A stretch of 64,000 nucleotides of DNA from Lentzea aerocolonigenes (GTDB lineage: Bacteria; Actinomycetota; Actinomycetes; Mycobacteriales; Pseudonocardiaceae): positions 1 to 64,000 of the forward strand of contig NZ_BBOJ01000005.1 of NCBI RefSeq assembly GCF_000974445.1, given 5' to 3'. Shown here one piece after another: positions 15,816 to 24,228 of the stretch (position 1 is its first letter; the number at the start of each line of letters is the position of its first letter). Both the position numbers and the translations under genes were made by a program. Under the pieces are notes generated by a model. The model saw only the letters and a program-made list of their open reading frames with translations. It had not been told where the DNA came from and did not search any database.

Positions 15816-17351
15816 TCAGAGCTTGGGCACCGCGCGGTCGATGATCGCGGCGAAGTCGGTGGACTTGGGGAGCGTGCCAAAAGCCACTCCCCAGTCCCCG
15901 CCGATCCGTGAGCTCACGAACGCGTCGGCGACCGCGGGGTGCCCGTGCTTGACCAGCAGGGCGCTCTGCAGGATCAGCGCCATCTTCTCGACCACCCGGC
16001 GGGCCTGCGACTCGTCCACATCGGACAACGCGGTGCCGAGCTCGTTCAGCGCCCTGTCGATCCGCGGGTCGACGCCGCTGACCACGCCGAGGAACTCCTG
16101 CACCGACTCGGGTTCCTTCTTCATCGCGCGCAGGACGTCCAGCGCGGCCACGTTGCCGGAACCCTCCCAGATCGACATCAGCGGTGACTCGCGGAACAGC
16201 CGCGGCATCCCGCTGTCCTCGATGTAACCGTTGCCGCCCAGGCATTCCAACGCTTCCGCGGCGTGCACCGGGCCGCGTTTGCAGACCCAGTACTTGGTGA
16301 CCGCGAGCCCGAGCCGCGGCCGGTGCCGTGCGAGCCACATCGCGGCCGTCGTGGCGGCCTCGGACTCGACGGCCAGGTCCGCCAGTACGTTCCTCATGGC
16401 CGGCTGGTCGATCAGGTACTTCCCGAACGCCTTGCGGTGGGCAGCGTGGTGCGCCGCCTGCCTGAGCCCGGCGCGCATCCCCGCCGCGGAACCGAGAACG
16501 CAGTCCAGCCGGGTCATGTTGACCATCTCGATGATCGTCCGCACGCCGCGACCCTCGTCGCCCACCCTCAGCGCGAACGCCTCGTCGTACTCGATCTCGG
16601 CGGACGCGTTGGACTTGTTGCCCAGCTTGTCCTTGAGCCGCTGGAGGAAGAACCTGTTGCGCGTGCCGTCCGGCAGCACCCGCGGCACCAGGAAGCAGGT
16701 CAGGCCGCCCGGCGCCTGCGCGAGAGTCAGGAACACGTCCGACATGGGTGCCGACGTGAACCACTTGTGCCCGGTCAGCACGTACCCGTCCTGGACCGGC
16801 CTGGCCACGGTGGTGTTCGCCCGGACGTCCGACCCGCCCTGCTTCTCGGTCATGGACATGCCGGCGATCAGGCCCTGTTTGGACAGTGGCGCGCGCAGGC
16901 CGAAGTCGTAGTTCCGCGCGGTGAGGAGCGGTTCGTAAGTCGAAGCCAGATCCGGCGCCACGCGCAGAGCGGGCACGGCCGCGTAAGTCATCGAGATCGG
17001 GCAACCGTGGCCGGCCTCGACCTGGGACCACACGTAGAACTTGGCGGCACGCTCCAGATGGCCACCGTCGACGTAGGCGTGCAGTCCGTGCGAAACGGCG
17101 ACGTTCATCAGGTCGTGCCAGGCGGGGTGGAACTCGACCTCGTCGATCCGGTTGCCGTACCGGTCGTGCGTGCGCAGGACCGGCGGGTACGTGTTCGCGA
17201 GACGGCCGCGCTCCTGCCACTCCTCACTGCCCGCGAGCCTGCCCAGTGAGTGCAGTTCGGCGTCATCGACCCAGGTGAGCAGCGCGGGGTCGTCCGCGAC
17301 GTCGTGACCGCTCAGCGGCGGCACCTGGTTGGTCACCTCGTGCGTAGCCAT
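15816..17351 (-). CDS. AidB-like acyl-CoA dehydrogenase
   Basis: The 511-residue protein is longer than ordinary acyl-CoA dehydrogenases and matches the AidB branch: GMSMTEKQGGSDVRAN, CLGGNGYIEDSGMPRLFRES and SIWEGSGNVAALDVLR. E. coli AidB is induced by alkylation stress and binds DNA; actinobacterial members are often ordinary metabolic flavoproteins, so function is open. TAGCGT lies 6 nt before ATG 17351 (17358-17363), suggesting a leaderless transcript, although the AfsR-like gene ends only 19 bp upstream and read-through is possible. Its 3' end faces the fadE19-like gene across a shared terminator. Confidence 0.88.
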   Translation of the reverse strand: MATHEVTNQVPPLSGHDVADDPALLTWVDDAELHSLGRLAGSEEWQERGRLANTYPPVLRTHDRYGNRIDEVEFHPAWHDLMNVAVSHGLHAYVDGGHLERAAKFYVWSQVEAGHGCPISMTYAAVPALRVAPDLASTYEPLLTARNYDFGLRAPLSKQGLIAGMSMTEKQGGSDVRANTTVARPVQDGYVLTGHKWFTSAPMSDVFLTLAQAPGGLTCFLVPRVLPDGTRNRFFLQRLKDKLGNKSNASAEIEYDEAFALRVGDEGRGVRTIIEMVNMTRLDCVLGSAAGMRAGLRQAAHHAAHRKAFGKYLIDQPAMRNVLADLAVESEAATTAAMWLARHRPRLGLAVTKYWVCKRGPVHAAEALECLGGNGYIEDSGMPRLFRESPLMSIWEGSGNVAALDVLRAMKKEPESVQEFLGVVSGVDPRIDRALNELGTALSDVDESQARRVVEKMALILQSALLVKHGHPAVADAFVSSRIGGDWGVAFGTLPKSTDFAAIIDRAVPKL

Positions 17352-17357
17352 GCCCGC

Positions 17358-17363
17358 ACGCTA
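17358..17363 (-). promoter_or_regulatory. Probable -10 element, leaderless start
   Basis: TAGCGT on the minus strand, 6 nt before ATG 17351. Confidence 0.4.
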
Positions 17364-17370
17364 CTACTCA

Positions 17371-20001
17371 TCAGTAACTCCGGGCAGCCTCGCGGGCGTA
17401 GAACTCGCGGTCGGGGTGGATCTCGGCCAACACGGAGAGCGCCCGTCGTTCGAGCAGCTTGAAACCACTGGTCCTGGCGATGGTGAGGCCCAGCTGGACG
17501 TCCGCGACGGTGCGCATGGTGATCAACGCGGCCGCCTCGGCGTGCGCGTACCCCACGCTGCGGGCGAGCGCGACCGCCCGCGTCAGGTGCTCCCTGGCCT
17601 CGTCGTCACGGCCGAGGCTGCGCAACGCGGCCCCGAGCGTGCTGCACGCGTCCGCCTCGGCGGCGGGGTCGTCGATCTCCTTCGCGATCTCCAGCGCCTC
17701 GGTGCCGTGCCGCAGCGCCTCCTCGTACCGGCCGGCGTCCCCGCAGGCCCACGCGAGGTCGTCCAGCGCGTGCGAGAGCAGGGCGCGGCCGGCGTGCCGG
17801 CGCAGCACGACGATGGCCCTGGTCGAGCAGTCGATCGCCTCGTCGACCCTGCCGAGGTCGCGGAGCGTGAGCCCGTACGACGACAGGTAGACCCCGGCCC
17901 GGTCCTCCAGCCCCAGCTCGGTGGCCCTCTGGATGGCCAGCTCGAAGTACTGAGCGGACGTCTCCAGCTCGCCCTGCAGCCAGCAGCCGGCGCCGAACGC
18001 GGCGTACAGCGCGTGCAGCAGGTCCTTCTGCCCGAGCTCGGTGGCCAGGTCCACGGCCGCTCTGCAGCACTCGAGCGAACGGCCGACGTCGCCGATCTCC
18101 CGCCACAGGTTGCTCAGCGCGGACAACAGCCGCACCCGTGCCCGCGGCCAGGCGAGGTCGAGCGCCTGTTCGGCGATCTCCACGGCCTGCCGGAGCCTGC
18201 CCGAGTTCGCGTACCCGCTGGACAGCGCGTGCAACGCGGCCAGCCGCCCGCGGTCGTCCCCGGCTGCCTCGGCGGCCTCGAGCGCGGCGGTGCCGACCGT
18301 GAACAGGTCGGCGGCGTACCTGCTCAACCGGAGGAACCCGTGCAGCCGGTCCGCGTAGAGCCACCGCAGTCGGGCCGGAGCGTTGGTGGTGAGGGCGACG
18401 AGGTTCGCCCGTTCCGCCTCGAGCCACGCCCGCCCGCTGGTGGGCAGGGTGATCTCGGTGCCCTCCTCCAGGTGCCGGAACTCGGTGGTCAGCTGTTGCG
18501 CCGCGGTGTGCGCGGCGTCGAGGTACCAGCCGTGGTAACGGTCGAGTGCCTGGTCGAGGTCCTCGGCCCGCTCGTCGCTCTGCGCCCGCTCGTGCGCGTA
18601 GAGCCGCAACAGGTCGTGCAGGCGGTAGCGGCCGGGGATGTGCTGTTCGACGAGGTTCGCCGCGAGCAGGGTGTCGAGAGACGCGTCACCCGCCAGCGGG
18701 GCGGCGGACTCGGCGGTGAAGTCGACGCCGGCGAGCAGGCCGAGCCGCCGGAACAACCGCCGGTGCGCCTCGTCCAGCGCCAGGTACGAGAGGTCGAACG
18801 CGGCCCGCACCGCGACCTGCTCGTCGTCGTGGATCTCGAGTGCCGCCAACCGGTTCTGCTCGCGCAGCTCGGTCACGGTGTCGGCGAGGAACGGGCCGGC
18901 GTTGGCCGCCGCGATCCGCAGCGCGAGCGGCAGGTACCCGCACAGCCGCGCGAGCTCCCGCGCCGCCGCGACGTCGACGTCCTGGCCGAGCAGGCCGCGC
19001 ACCACCGCGACGGCCTCGTCCTCGCTGAGCACGTCGAGGAACAGCGGGCTCGCGTCCACCCCGCTGAGCCGGTTGCGGCTGGTGATGAGGCACGTCGAGG
19101 CGCCGCCCGGCAGCAACGGCCGCACCTGGGCGGGATCGGCGGCGTTGTCGAGCAGCACCAGCATCCGGCGGCCGGCCATCAGCGTCCGGTACAGCTCGGC
19201 CTGCTCGTTCTCGCTGATGGGCACCTGGTACGCGCGCACCCCGAGCGCCCGCAGGAACTGGGTGAGCACGTCAGTCGGGCGCAGCGGCTGGTCCTGCGGG
19301 TCGAAGCCGCGCAGGTTCACGTACAGGTGACCGTCCGGAAACCGGTCCGACTCGTTGTGCGCGAACTGCAACGCCAGTGATGTCTTCCCGACGCCGGCGG
19401 TGCCGTCGATGGCGGTGATGAGCACGACCCCGGACCGGTCGGCCAGCTCACGCAGCTCGGGTTCCCGGCCGGCGAACCCGCCCGGTGCCGCCGGGAGCTG
19501 ACGCGGCACGCGCTCCGGTGCCACGGGTGAGTCGTCGGCGTGGTCGAGCTCTTCCTGCACCGCGCGCCGTTCGAACGCGAGCGCCTCGCGTACGCCTGCC
19601 CACCAACGTCGTCGCGGCAGATCGCGCAACGCCTCGCCCTGCCACAGATCCAGGGCCGACCGCAGCAGTGCGGGGTTCGCGAGCGTGCGTGCTTTTGCGA
19701 CCAGACGCCGGAAATGGTGCAAATCAACCAAGTCCGGGTCGATTTCGGCCAGATAGGTCTGCCCGACCGTGACGATCGCGAGCTCCGGCACGGGTTCCAG
19801 CGCCCTGCGCAGCCGGTGCATCTGGTTGCGCAGCGCCTTGTCCGGGTTCGACGGTGGCTCGTCTCCCCAGGTCGCGGCCAGCAGCCGGGACATCGGCACG
19901 GCTCGTCCCGGTTCGAGCAGCAACGCCGCCAGCAGGCACCGCTGACGTTCCGTCAACGAGACACCCGAGACGGCGAGACTTCCGAGGAGCCGTATGCGCA
20001 C
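17371..20001 (-). CDS. AfsR/SARP-type regulator with NB-ARC ATPase and TPR repeats
   Basis: The 876-residue regulator has an OmpR-like winged-helix DNA-binding domain (VRIRLLGSL ... MSRLLAATWGDEPP), a short bacterial transcriptional activation region that appears to end by residue 155, a P-loop ATPase (GTAGVGKTSLALQFA, LVLLDNA), and a long C-terminal run of tetratricopeptide repeats. AfsR-like proteins integrate signals and activate secondary-metabolite or differentiation genes. GTG 20001 is chosen because MRIRLLGSL is the usual family start; GTG 20025 is an alternative. It diverges from tmsA by about 80 bp, making that operon a candidate target. Confidence 0.88.
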   Translation of the reverse strand: MRIRLLGSLAVSGVSLTERQRCLLAALLLEPGRAVPMSRLLAATWGDEPPSNPDKALRNQMHRLRRALEPVPELAIVTVGQTYLAEIDPDLVDLHHFRRLVAKARTLANPALLRSALDLWQGEALRDLPRRRWWAGVREALAFERRAVQEELDHADDSPVAPERVPRQLPAAPGGFAGREPELRELADRSGVVLITAIDGTAGVGKTSLALQFAHNESDRFPDGHLYVNLRGFDPQDQPLRPTDVLTQFLRALGVRAYQVPISENEQAELYRTLMAGRRMLVLLDNAADPAQVRPLLPGGASTCLITSRNRLSGVDASPLFLDVLSEDEAVAVVRGLLGQDVDVAAARELARLCGYLPLALRIAAANAGPFLADTVTELREQNRLAALEIHDDEQVAVRAAFDLSYLALDEAHRRLFRRLGLLAGVDFTAESAAPLAGDASLDTLLAANLVEQHIPGRYRLHDLLRLYAHERAQSDERAEDLDQALDRYHGWYLDAAHTAAQQLTTEFRHLEEGTEITLPTSGRAWLEAERANLVALTTNAPARLRWLYADRLHGFLRLSRYAADLFTVGTAALEAAEAAGDDRGRLAALHALSSGYANSGRLRQAVEIAEQALDLAWPRARVRLLSALSNLWREIGDVGRSLECCRAAVDLATELGQKDLLHALYAAFGAGCWLQGELETSAQYFELAIQRATELGLEDRAGVYLSSYGLTLRDLGRVDEAIDCSTRAIVVLRRHAGRALLSHALDDLAWACGDAGRYEEALRHGTEALEIAKEIDDPAAEADACSTLGAALRSLGRDDEAREHLTRAVALARSVGYAHAEAAALITMRTVADVQLGLTIARTSGFKLLERRALSVLAEIHPDREFYAREAARSY

Positions 20002-20082
20002 AGAGTGATTCAACAGGAAGATCACTGGCCCATTCGGGATTTGGGGGTGCCAACGGCGCTGACGAGGAATAACGTCGTTCTG

Positions 20083-21390
20083 GTGAGTGACCATGGGCAC
20101 AGCACGGCCGTTTCTGCGCTGACCGCGCAGTACGCCGCGATGCGCGAAGGTGCGCCAGTGCGGCTCGCTAAGAAGACGTCGAACCTCTTCCGGTTCCGCG
20201 CCGAGCAGTCGGGCGGGTTGGACGTCGGCAGGTTCGACCGGGTGCTGGCGGTGGACCCGGTCGGACGCACCGCACAGGTGCAAGGCATGACCACCTACGA
20301 GAACCTCGTTGCCGCGACCCTGCGCCACGGCCTGATGCCGCTCGTCGTGCCGCAGCTCAAGACCATCACGATCGGCGGGGCGGTGGCGGGCCTCGGCATC
20401 GAGTCCACCTCCTTCCGCAACGGCCTGCCGCACGAGTCCGTGCGGGAGCTGGAGATCCTCACCGGGGACGGCGAGGTCGTGGTGGCCAAACCGGACGACG
20501 ACCTGTTCCGCGCGTTCCCCAACTCCTACGGGACGCTGGGATACGCGCTGCGGCTGGAGATCGAGCTGGAGCCGGTGCGCCAGTACGTCCGGCTGCGGCA
20601 CGTGCCGTTCGGCTCGTTCGCCGAGTGCGCCGCCGTCATCGAGGAGGTCTGCTCGGACGGTTCGGCGGACTTCGTCGACGGCACGGTGTTCTCCCGCGGC
20701 GAGATGTACCTGACGCTCGGCCACTACGCCGACATCGCGCCGTACACGTCGGACTACACCGGCAACGACATCTACTACCGGTCCATCCAGAAACGCCGGA
20801 CGGACCACCTGACGATCCACGACTACCTGTGGCGCTGGGACACCGACTGGTTCTGGTGCTCACGGGCGTTCGGGGCGCAGAACCCGGTGGTGCGCCGCCT
20901 GTGGCCCAAGCGCTACCTGCGTTCGGACGTGTACCGCAAGCTGGTGGCCAAACACCGTCAGCTGAGGCCGCGCACCGACGTCGAGCCGGTGATCCAGGAC
21001 GTCGAGATCCCTGTCTCGGCGCTGGCCGACTTCCTCGACTTCTTCGACCGCGAGATCGGCATCTCGCCGGTGTGGCTCTGCCCGGTTCGCCTGCGCGACA
21101 CCACGGGCTGGCCGCTGTACCCGATGGACGCGGACACGTTGTACGTGAACGTCGGGTTCTGGTCGGAGGTCCCGGTGCGGCCGGGGGAGAAGATGGGTGA
21201 CCGCAACCGGCTGATCGAGCGCGAGGTGGCGCGGCTGGGCGGTCACAAGTCGCTGTACTCGGACTCCTACTACACCGAGGACGAGTTCTGGCGGCACTAC
21301 AACGGTTCGCACTACCGGTCCGTGAAGAGCCGGTACGACCAGACGAACCGCCTGCCTGATCTGTACGCCAAGTGTGTCAGGGGACGATGA
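20083..21390 (+). CDS. FAD-dependent 10-methylene fatty acyl reductase (TmsA/BfaA-like)
   Basis: The 435-residue protein is a DHCR24-like FAD_binding_4 oxidoreductase: RLAKKTSNLFR near the start, the flavin-binding segment TIGGAVAGLGIESTSFRNG, then a long substrate domain. Together with the adjacent Cfa-like methyltransferase it matches TmsA/TmsB of Thermomonospora and BfaA/BfaB (Rv3719/Rv3720) of mycobacteria, which make 10-methylstearic (tuberculostearic) acid; this subunit reduces the 10-methylene intermediate with NADPH. GTG 20083 has TAACGT 7 nt upstream and fits homologous N-termini; GTG 20047 is an alternative. Membrane phospholipids are the expected destination. Confidence 0.85.
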   Translation: MSDHGHSTAVSALTAQYAAMREGAPVRLAKKTSNLFRFRAEQSGGLDVGRFDRVLAVDPVGRTAQVQGMTTYENLVAATLRHGLMPLVVPQLKTITIGGAVAGLGIESTSFRNGLPHESVRELEILTGDGEVVVAKPDDDLFRAFPNSYGTLGYALRLEIELEPVRQYVRLRHVPFGSFAECAAVIEEVCSDGSADFVDGTVFSRGEMYLTLGHYADIAPYTSDYTGNDIYYRSIQKRRTDHLTIHDYLWRWDTDWFWCSRAFGAQNPVVRRLWPKRYLRSDVYRKLVAKHRQLRPRTDVEPVIQDVEIPVSALADFLDFFDREIGISPVWLCPVRLRDTTGWPLYPMDADTLYVNVGFWSEVPVRPGEKMGDRNRLIEREVARLGGHKSLYSDSYYTEDEFWRHYNGSHYRSVKSRYDQTNRLPDLYAKCVRGR

Positions 21391-22623
21391 ATGCGGTTGG
21401 CCTCGATTTTCCAGCGCATCACGGGTGGCGACAACGTTCGCTTCCAGGCCTACGACGGCAGCACCGCCGGGCCGTCGGAAGCCTCGGTGTCGATCGACAT
21501 CAAGACACCGGAAGCCCTGTCCTACCTGGCCTCCGCGCCCGGTGAGCTGGGCCTCGCCCGCGCGTACGTGACCGGTCACCTGGAGATCCTCGGCGACGTG
21601 CACGCCGGCCTCTCCCAGCTCTCCGAGTTCTCGTTGCGCGAGCTCCCGTGGCTGCAACGCGCGGAGCTGCTGCGCTTCCTCGGGCGAATCCGGTTGTCGC
21701 ACAAGGTGTCTCCGCCGCCGCAGGAGACCCGCCTGCGCGGCCTGCGTCACTCGAAGGCCCGCGACCAGCAGGCCATCGCGCACCACTACGACGTCTCGAA
21801 CCAGTTCTACGAGTGGATCCTCGGCCCGTCGATGGCCTACACCTGCGCGGTGTACCCGACGCTCGAGTCCACACTGGAGGAAGCCCAGTTCGAGAAGCAC
21901 GACCTGGTCGCCCGCAAGCTGGGCCTCCGTCCGGGCATGAAGCTGCTCGACGTCGGCTGCGGCTGGGGCGGCATGGTCATGCACGCGGCCCGCGAGTACG
22001 GCGTGCGGGCGATCGGCGTGACGTTGTCCCGCAACCAGGCCGAGTGGGCGCAGAAGGCGATCGTCGAGGCCGGCCTGTCCGACCTCGCCGAGGTGCGGCA
22101 CCTCGACTACCGCGACGTGCGGGAAACCGGCTTCGACGCGGTGTCGTCGATCGGCCTCACCGAGCACATCGGCAAGGCCCAGTTGCCGGCGTACTTCTCG
22201 TCGTTGTACCGCAAGCTGAAGCCGGGTGGCCGGTTGCTCAACCACTGCATCACCCGTCCGAACAACAAGGAACGCGCGCTGTCCGGCCCGTTCATCAACC
22301 GGTACGTGTTCCCGGACGGCGAGCTCGTCGGGCCGGGGCACATCGTGTCCCAGATGCACGACACCGGGTTCGAGGTGCGGCACGAGGAGAACATTCGCGA
22401 GCACTACGCGCTCACGCTGGCCGCGTGGGGGCGGAACCTCGACGCCCACTGGGACGAGGCCGTGGAGGAGGTCGGGGAGGCACGCGCTCGGGTGTGGCGG
22501 CTGTACCTGGCGGCGTCGCGGCTGGGGTTCGACCGGAACAACATCCAGCTGCACCAGGTGCTCGGGGTGAAGCTGGACGGGACTCGGTCGCACATGCCGT
22601 TGAGGCCGGACTGGCTGTCCTGA
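21391..22623 (+). CDS. SAM-dependent 10-methylene-stearate synthase (Cfa-like, TmsB/BfaB)
   Basis: The 410-residue protein has the cyclopropane-synthase fold: KARDQQAIAHHYDVSNQFYE, the SAM-binding loop LLDVGCGWGGMVMHAA, then TLSRNQAEWA and EHIGKAQLPAYF. Cfa relatives cyclopropanate double bonds, but genes placed directly after a DHCR24-like FAD protein are the methylene-forming TmsB/BfaB type acting on oleoyl phospholipid. Its ATG follows the tmsA stop with no gap, with AGGGGA a few bases upstream. A strong hairpin terminator follows at once, so the operon has two genes. Confidence 0.87.
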   Translation: MRLASIFQRITGGDNVRFQAYDGSTAGPSEASVSIDIKTPEALSYLASAPGELGLARAYVTGHLEILGDVHAGLSQLSEFSLRELPWLQRAELLRFLGRIRLSHKVSPPPQETRLRGLRHSKARDQQAIAHHYDVSNQFYEWILGPSMAYTCAVYPTLESTLEEAQFEKHDLVARKLGLRPGMKLLDVGCGWGGMVMHAAREYGVRAIGVTLSRNQAEWAQKAIVEAGLSDLAEVRHLDYRDVRETGFDAVSSIGLTEHIGKAQLPAYFSSLYRKLKPGGRLLNHCITRPNNKERALSGPFINRYVFPDGELVGPGHIVSQMHDTGFEVRHEENIREHYALTLAAWGRNLDAHWDEAVEEVGEARARVWRLYLAASRLGFDRNNIQLHQVLGVKLDGTRSHMPLRPDWLS

Positions 22624-22631
22624 ACGTCGAA

Positions 22632-22656
22632 AGGGCCGCGGCATCGCCGCGGCCCT
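22632..22656 (+). terminator. Terminator of the tmsAB operon
   Basis: An 11-bp perfect GC-rich stem (22632-22642 with 22646-22656) around a 3-nt loop, 9 nt after the tmsB stop codon. Confidence 0.8.
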
Positions 22657-22685
22657 GATCTCTGTGATCCCCCGATCGGGGCCGT

Positions 22686-22704
22686 TGGTGCCACAATGGC
22701 ACCA
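22686..22704. promoter_or_regulatory. vapBC operator and leaderless promoter
   Basis: TGGTGCCA (22686-22693) and TGGCACCA (22697-22704) are perfect inverted 8-mers with a 3-bp spacer. The right arm ends on the A of the antitoxin ATG. CACAAT (22692-22697) lies 6 nt before that ATG as a -10 candidate. Binding of the VapB dimer here would silence its own promoter, the usual toxin-antitoxin autoregulation. Confidence 0.65.
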
Positions 22705-22934
22705 TGAAGCGGATGAATCTGAGAGATGTGCCGGACGAGGTGTACGTGGCGCTCGCTGAGGGTGCTGCGGCGAGCCATCAGTCGCTGAACGCGTTCGTGG
22801 TGGAAAAGCTGACAGAGGTCGCGCAGGTGCTGAACATCGGCGACTACCTGGCGACCTACGATCCACCGAGCGGGACGGGAGTCACGCTGGAGGACGCGAC
22901 GGCTGCGGTGCGCGAGGTGCGGGACGCCTCGTGA
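22704..22934 (+). CDS. VapB/FitA-like ribbon-helix-helix antitoxin
   Basis: A 76-residue protein starting MKRMNLRDVPDEVYVALAEG and ASHQSLNAFVVEKL, the ribbon-helix-helix DNA-binding fold of FitA-type antitoxins. The C-terminal 30 residues are acidic, as expected for the part that wraps the toxin. The start codon lies within an operator palindrome and no leader is apparent. The final TGA overlaps the toxin's GTG (22931-22934). Confidence 0.88.
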   Translation: MKRMNLRDVPDEVYVALAEGAAASHQSLNAFVVEKLTEVAQVLNIGDYLATYDPPSGTGVTLEDATAAVREVRDAS

Positions 22935-23328
22935 GTCTCGCTGTTGTTGATGCGTCTGTTCTCGCCGCGTTCTACTCCGCTGATGATCCACGGCGTCAGC
23001 AGACCGTTGCCCGCTTGTCCGCTGGGCACGCTCTCTTCGCTCCGGCTCACCTCGACGTGGAGGTGGTCTCCGCACTCCGCACGATGGCACGGAACAACCC
23101 TGCGTTGACTGCTGCCGCGCCCTCTGCACTTCTGCACCTTGCCGGGTTGCCCGTACGTCGCATGCCTCTGGCGTCGCTTCTGCCCCGCATGTGGGAACTC
23201 GGGGACAACATCACCCCCTACGACGCGGCCTACGTCGCCCTGGCGGAGCAGCTACGTGCCACGCTGATCACGTGCGACGTGCGCTTGGCCTCCGCTCCCA
23301 GGGCCAAGTGCACGTTCGACGTGATCTC

Positions 23329-23332
<4 letters not shown>
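22931..23332 (+). CDS. VapC-family PIN-domain toxin (predicted RNase)
   Basis: The 133-residue PIN protein has the acidic residues that bind metal: VVDAS near the start, LDVEV, PYDAAYVALAE, and TCDVRLA near the end. VapC toxins cut tRNA or rRNA until neutralised by VapB. Coupling through GTGA keeps toxin below antitoxin. The 3' end overlaps the convergent protease gene by 4 bp. Confidence 0.9.
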
Positions 23333-24162
<830 letters not shown>

Positions 24163-24228
24163 GACTCCACGATGGACCGCCATCATGTGAACAACCTGTG
24201 CGAAAGCCCGAAGAAACCCTGATAAGAA

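Noticed and set aside
17329-19380. 683-codon open frame antisense to the AfsR-like gene
   Set aside because: No recognisable domain; the minus strand has the P-loop ATPase and TPR repeats.
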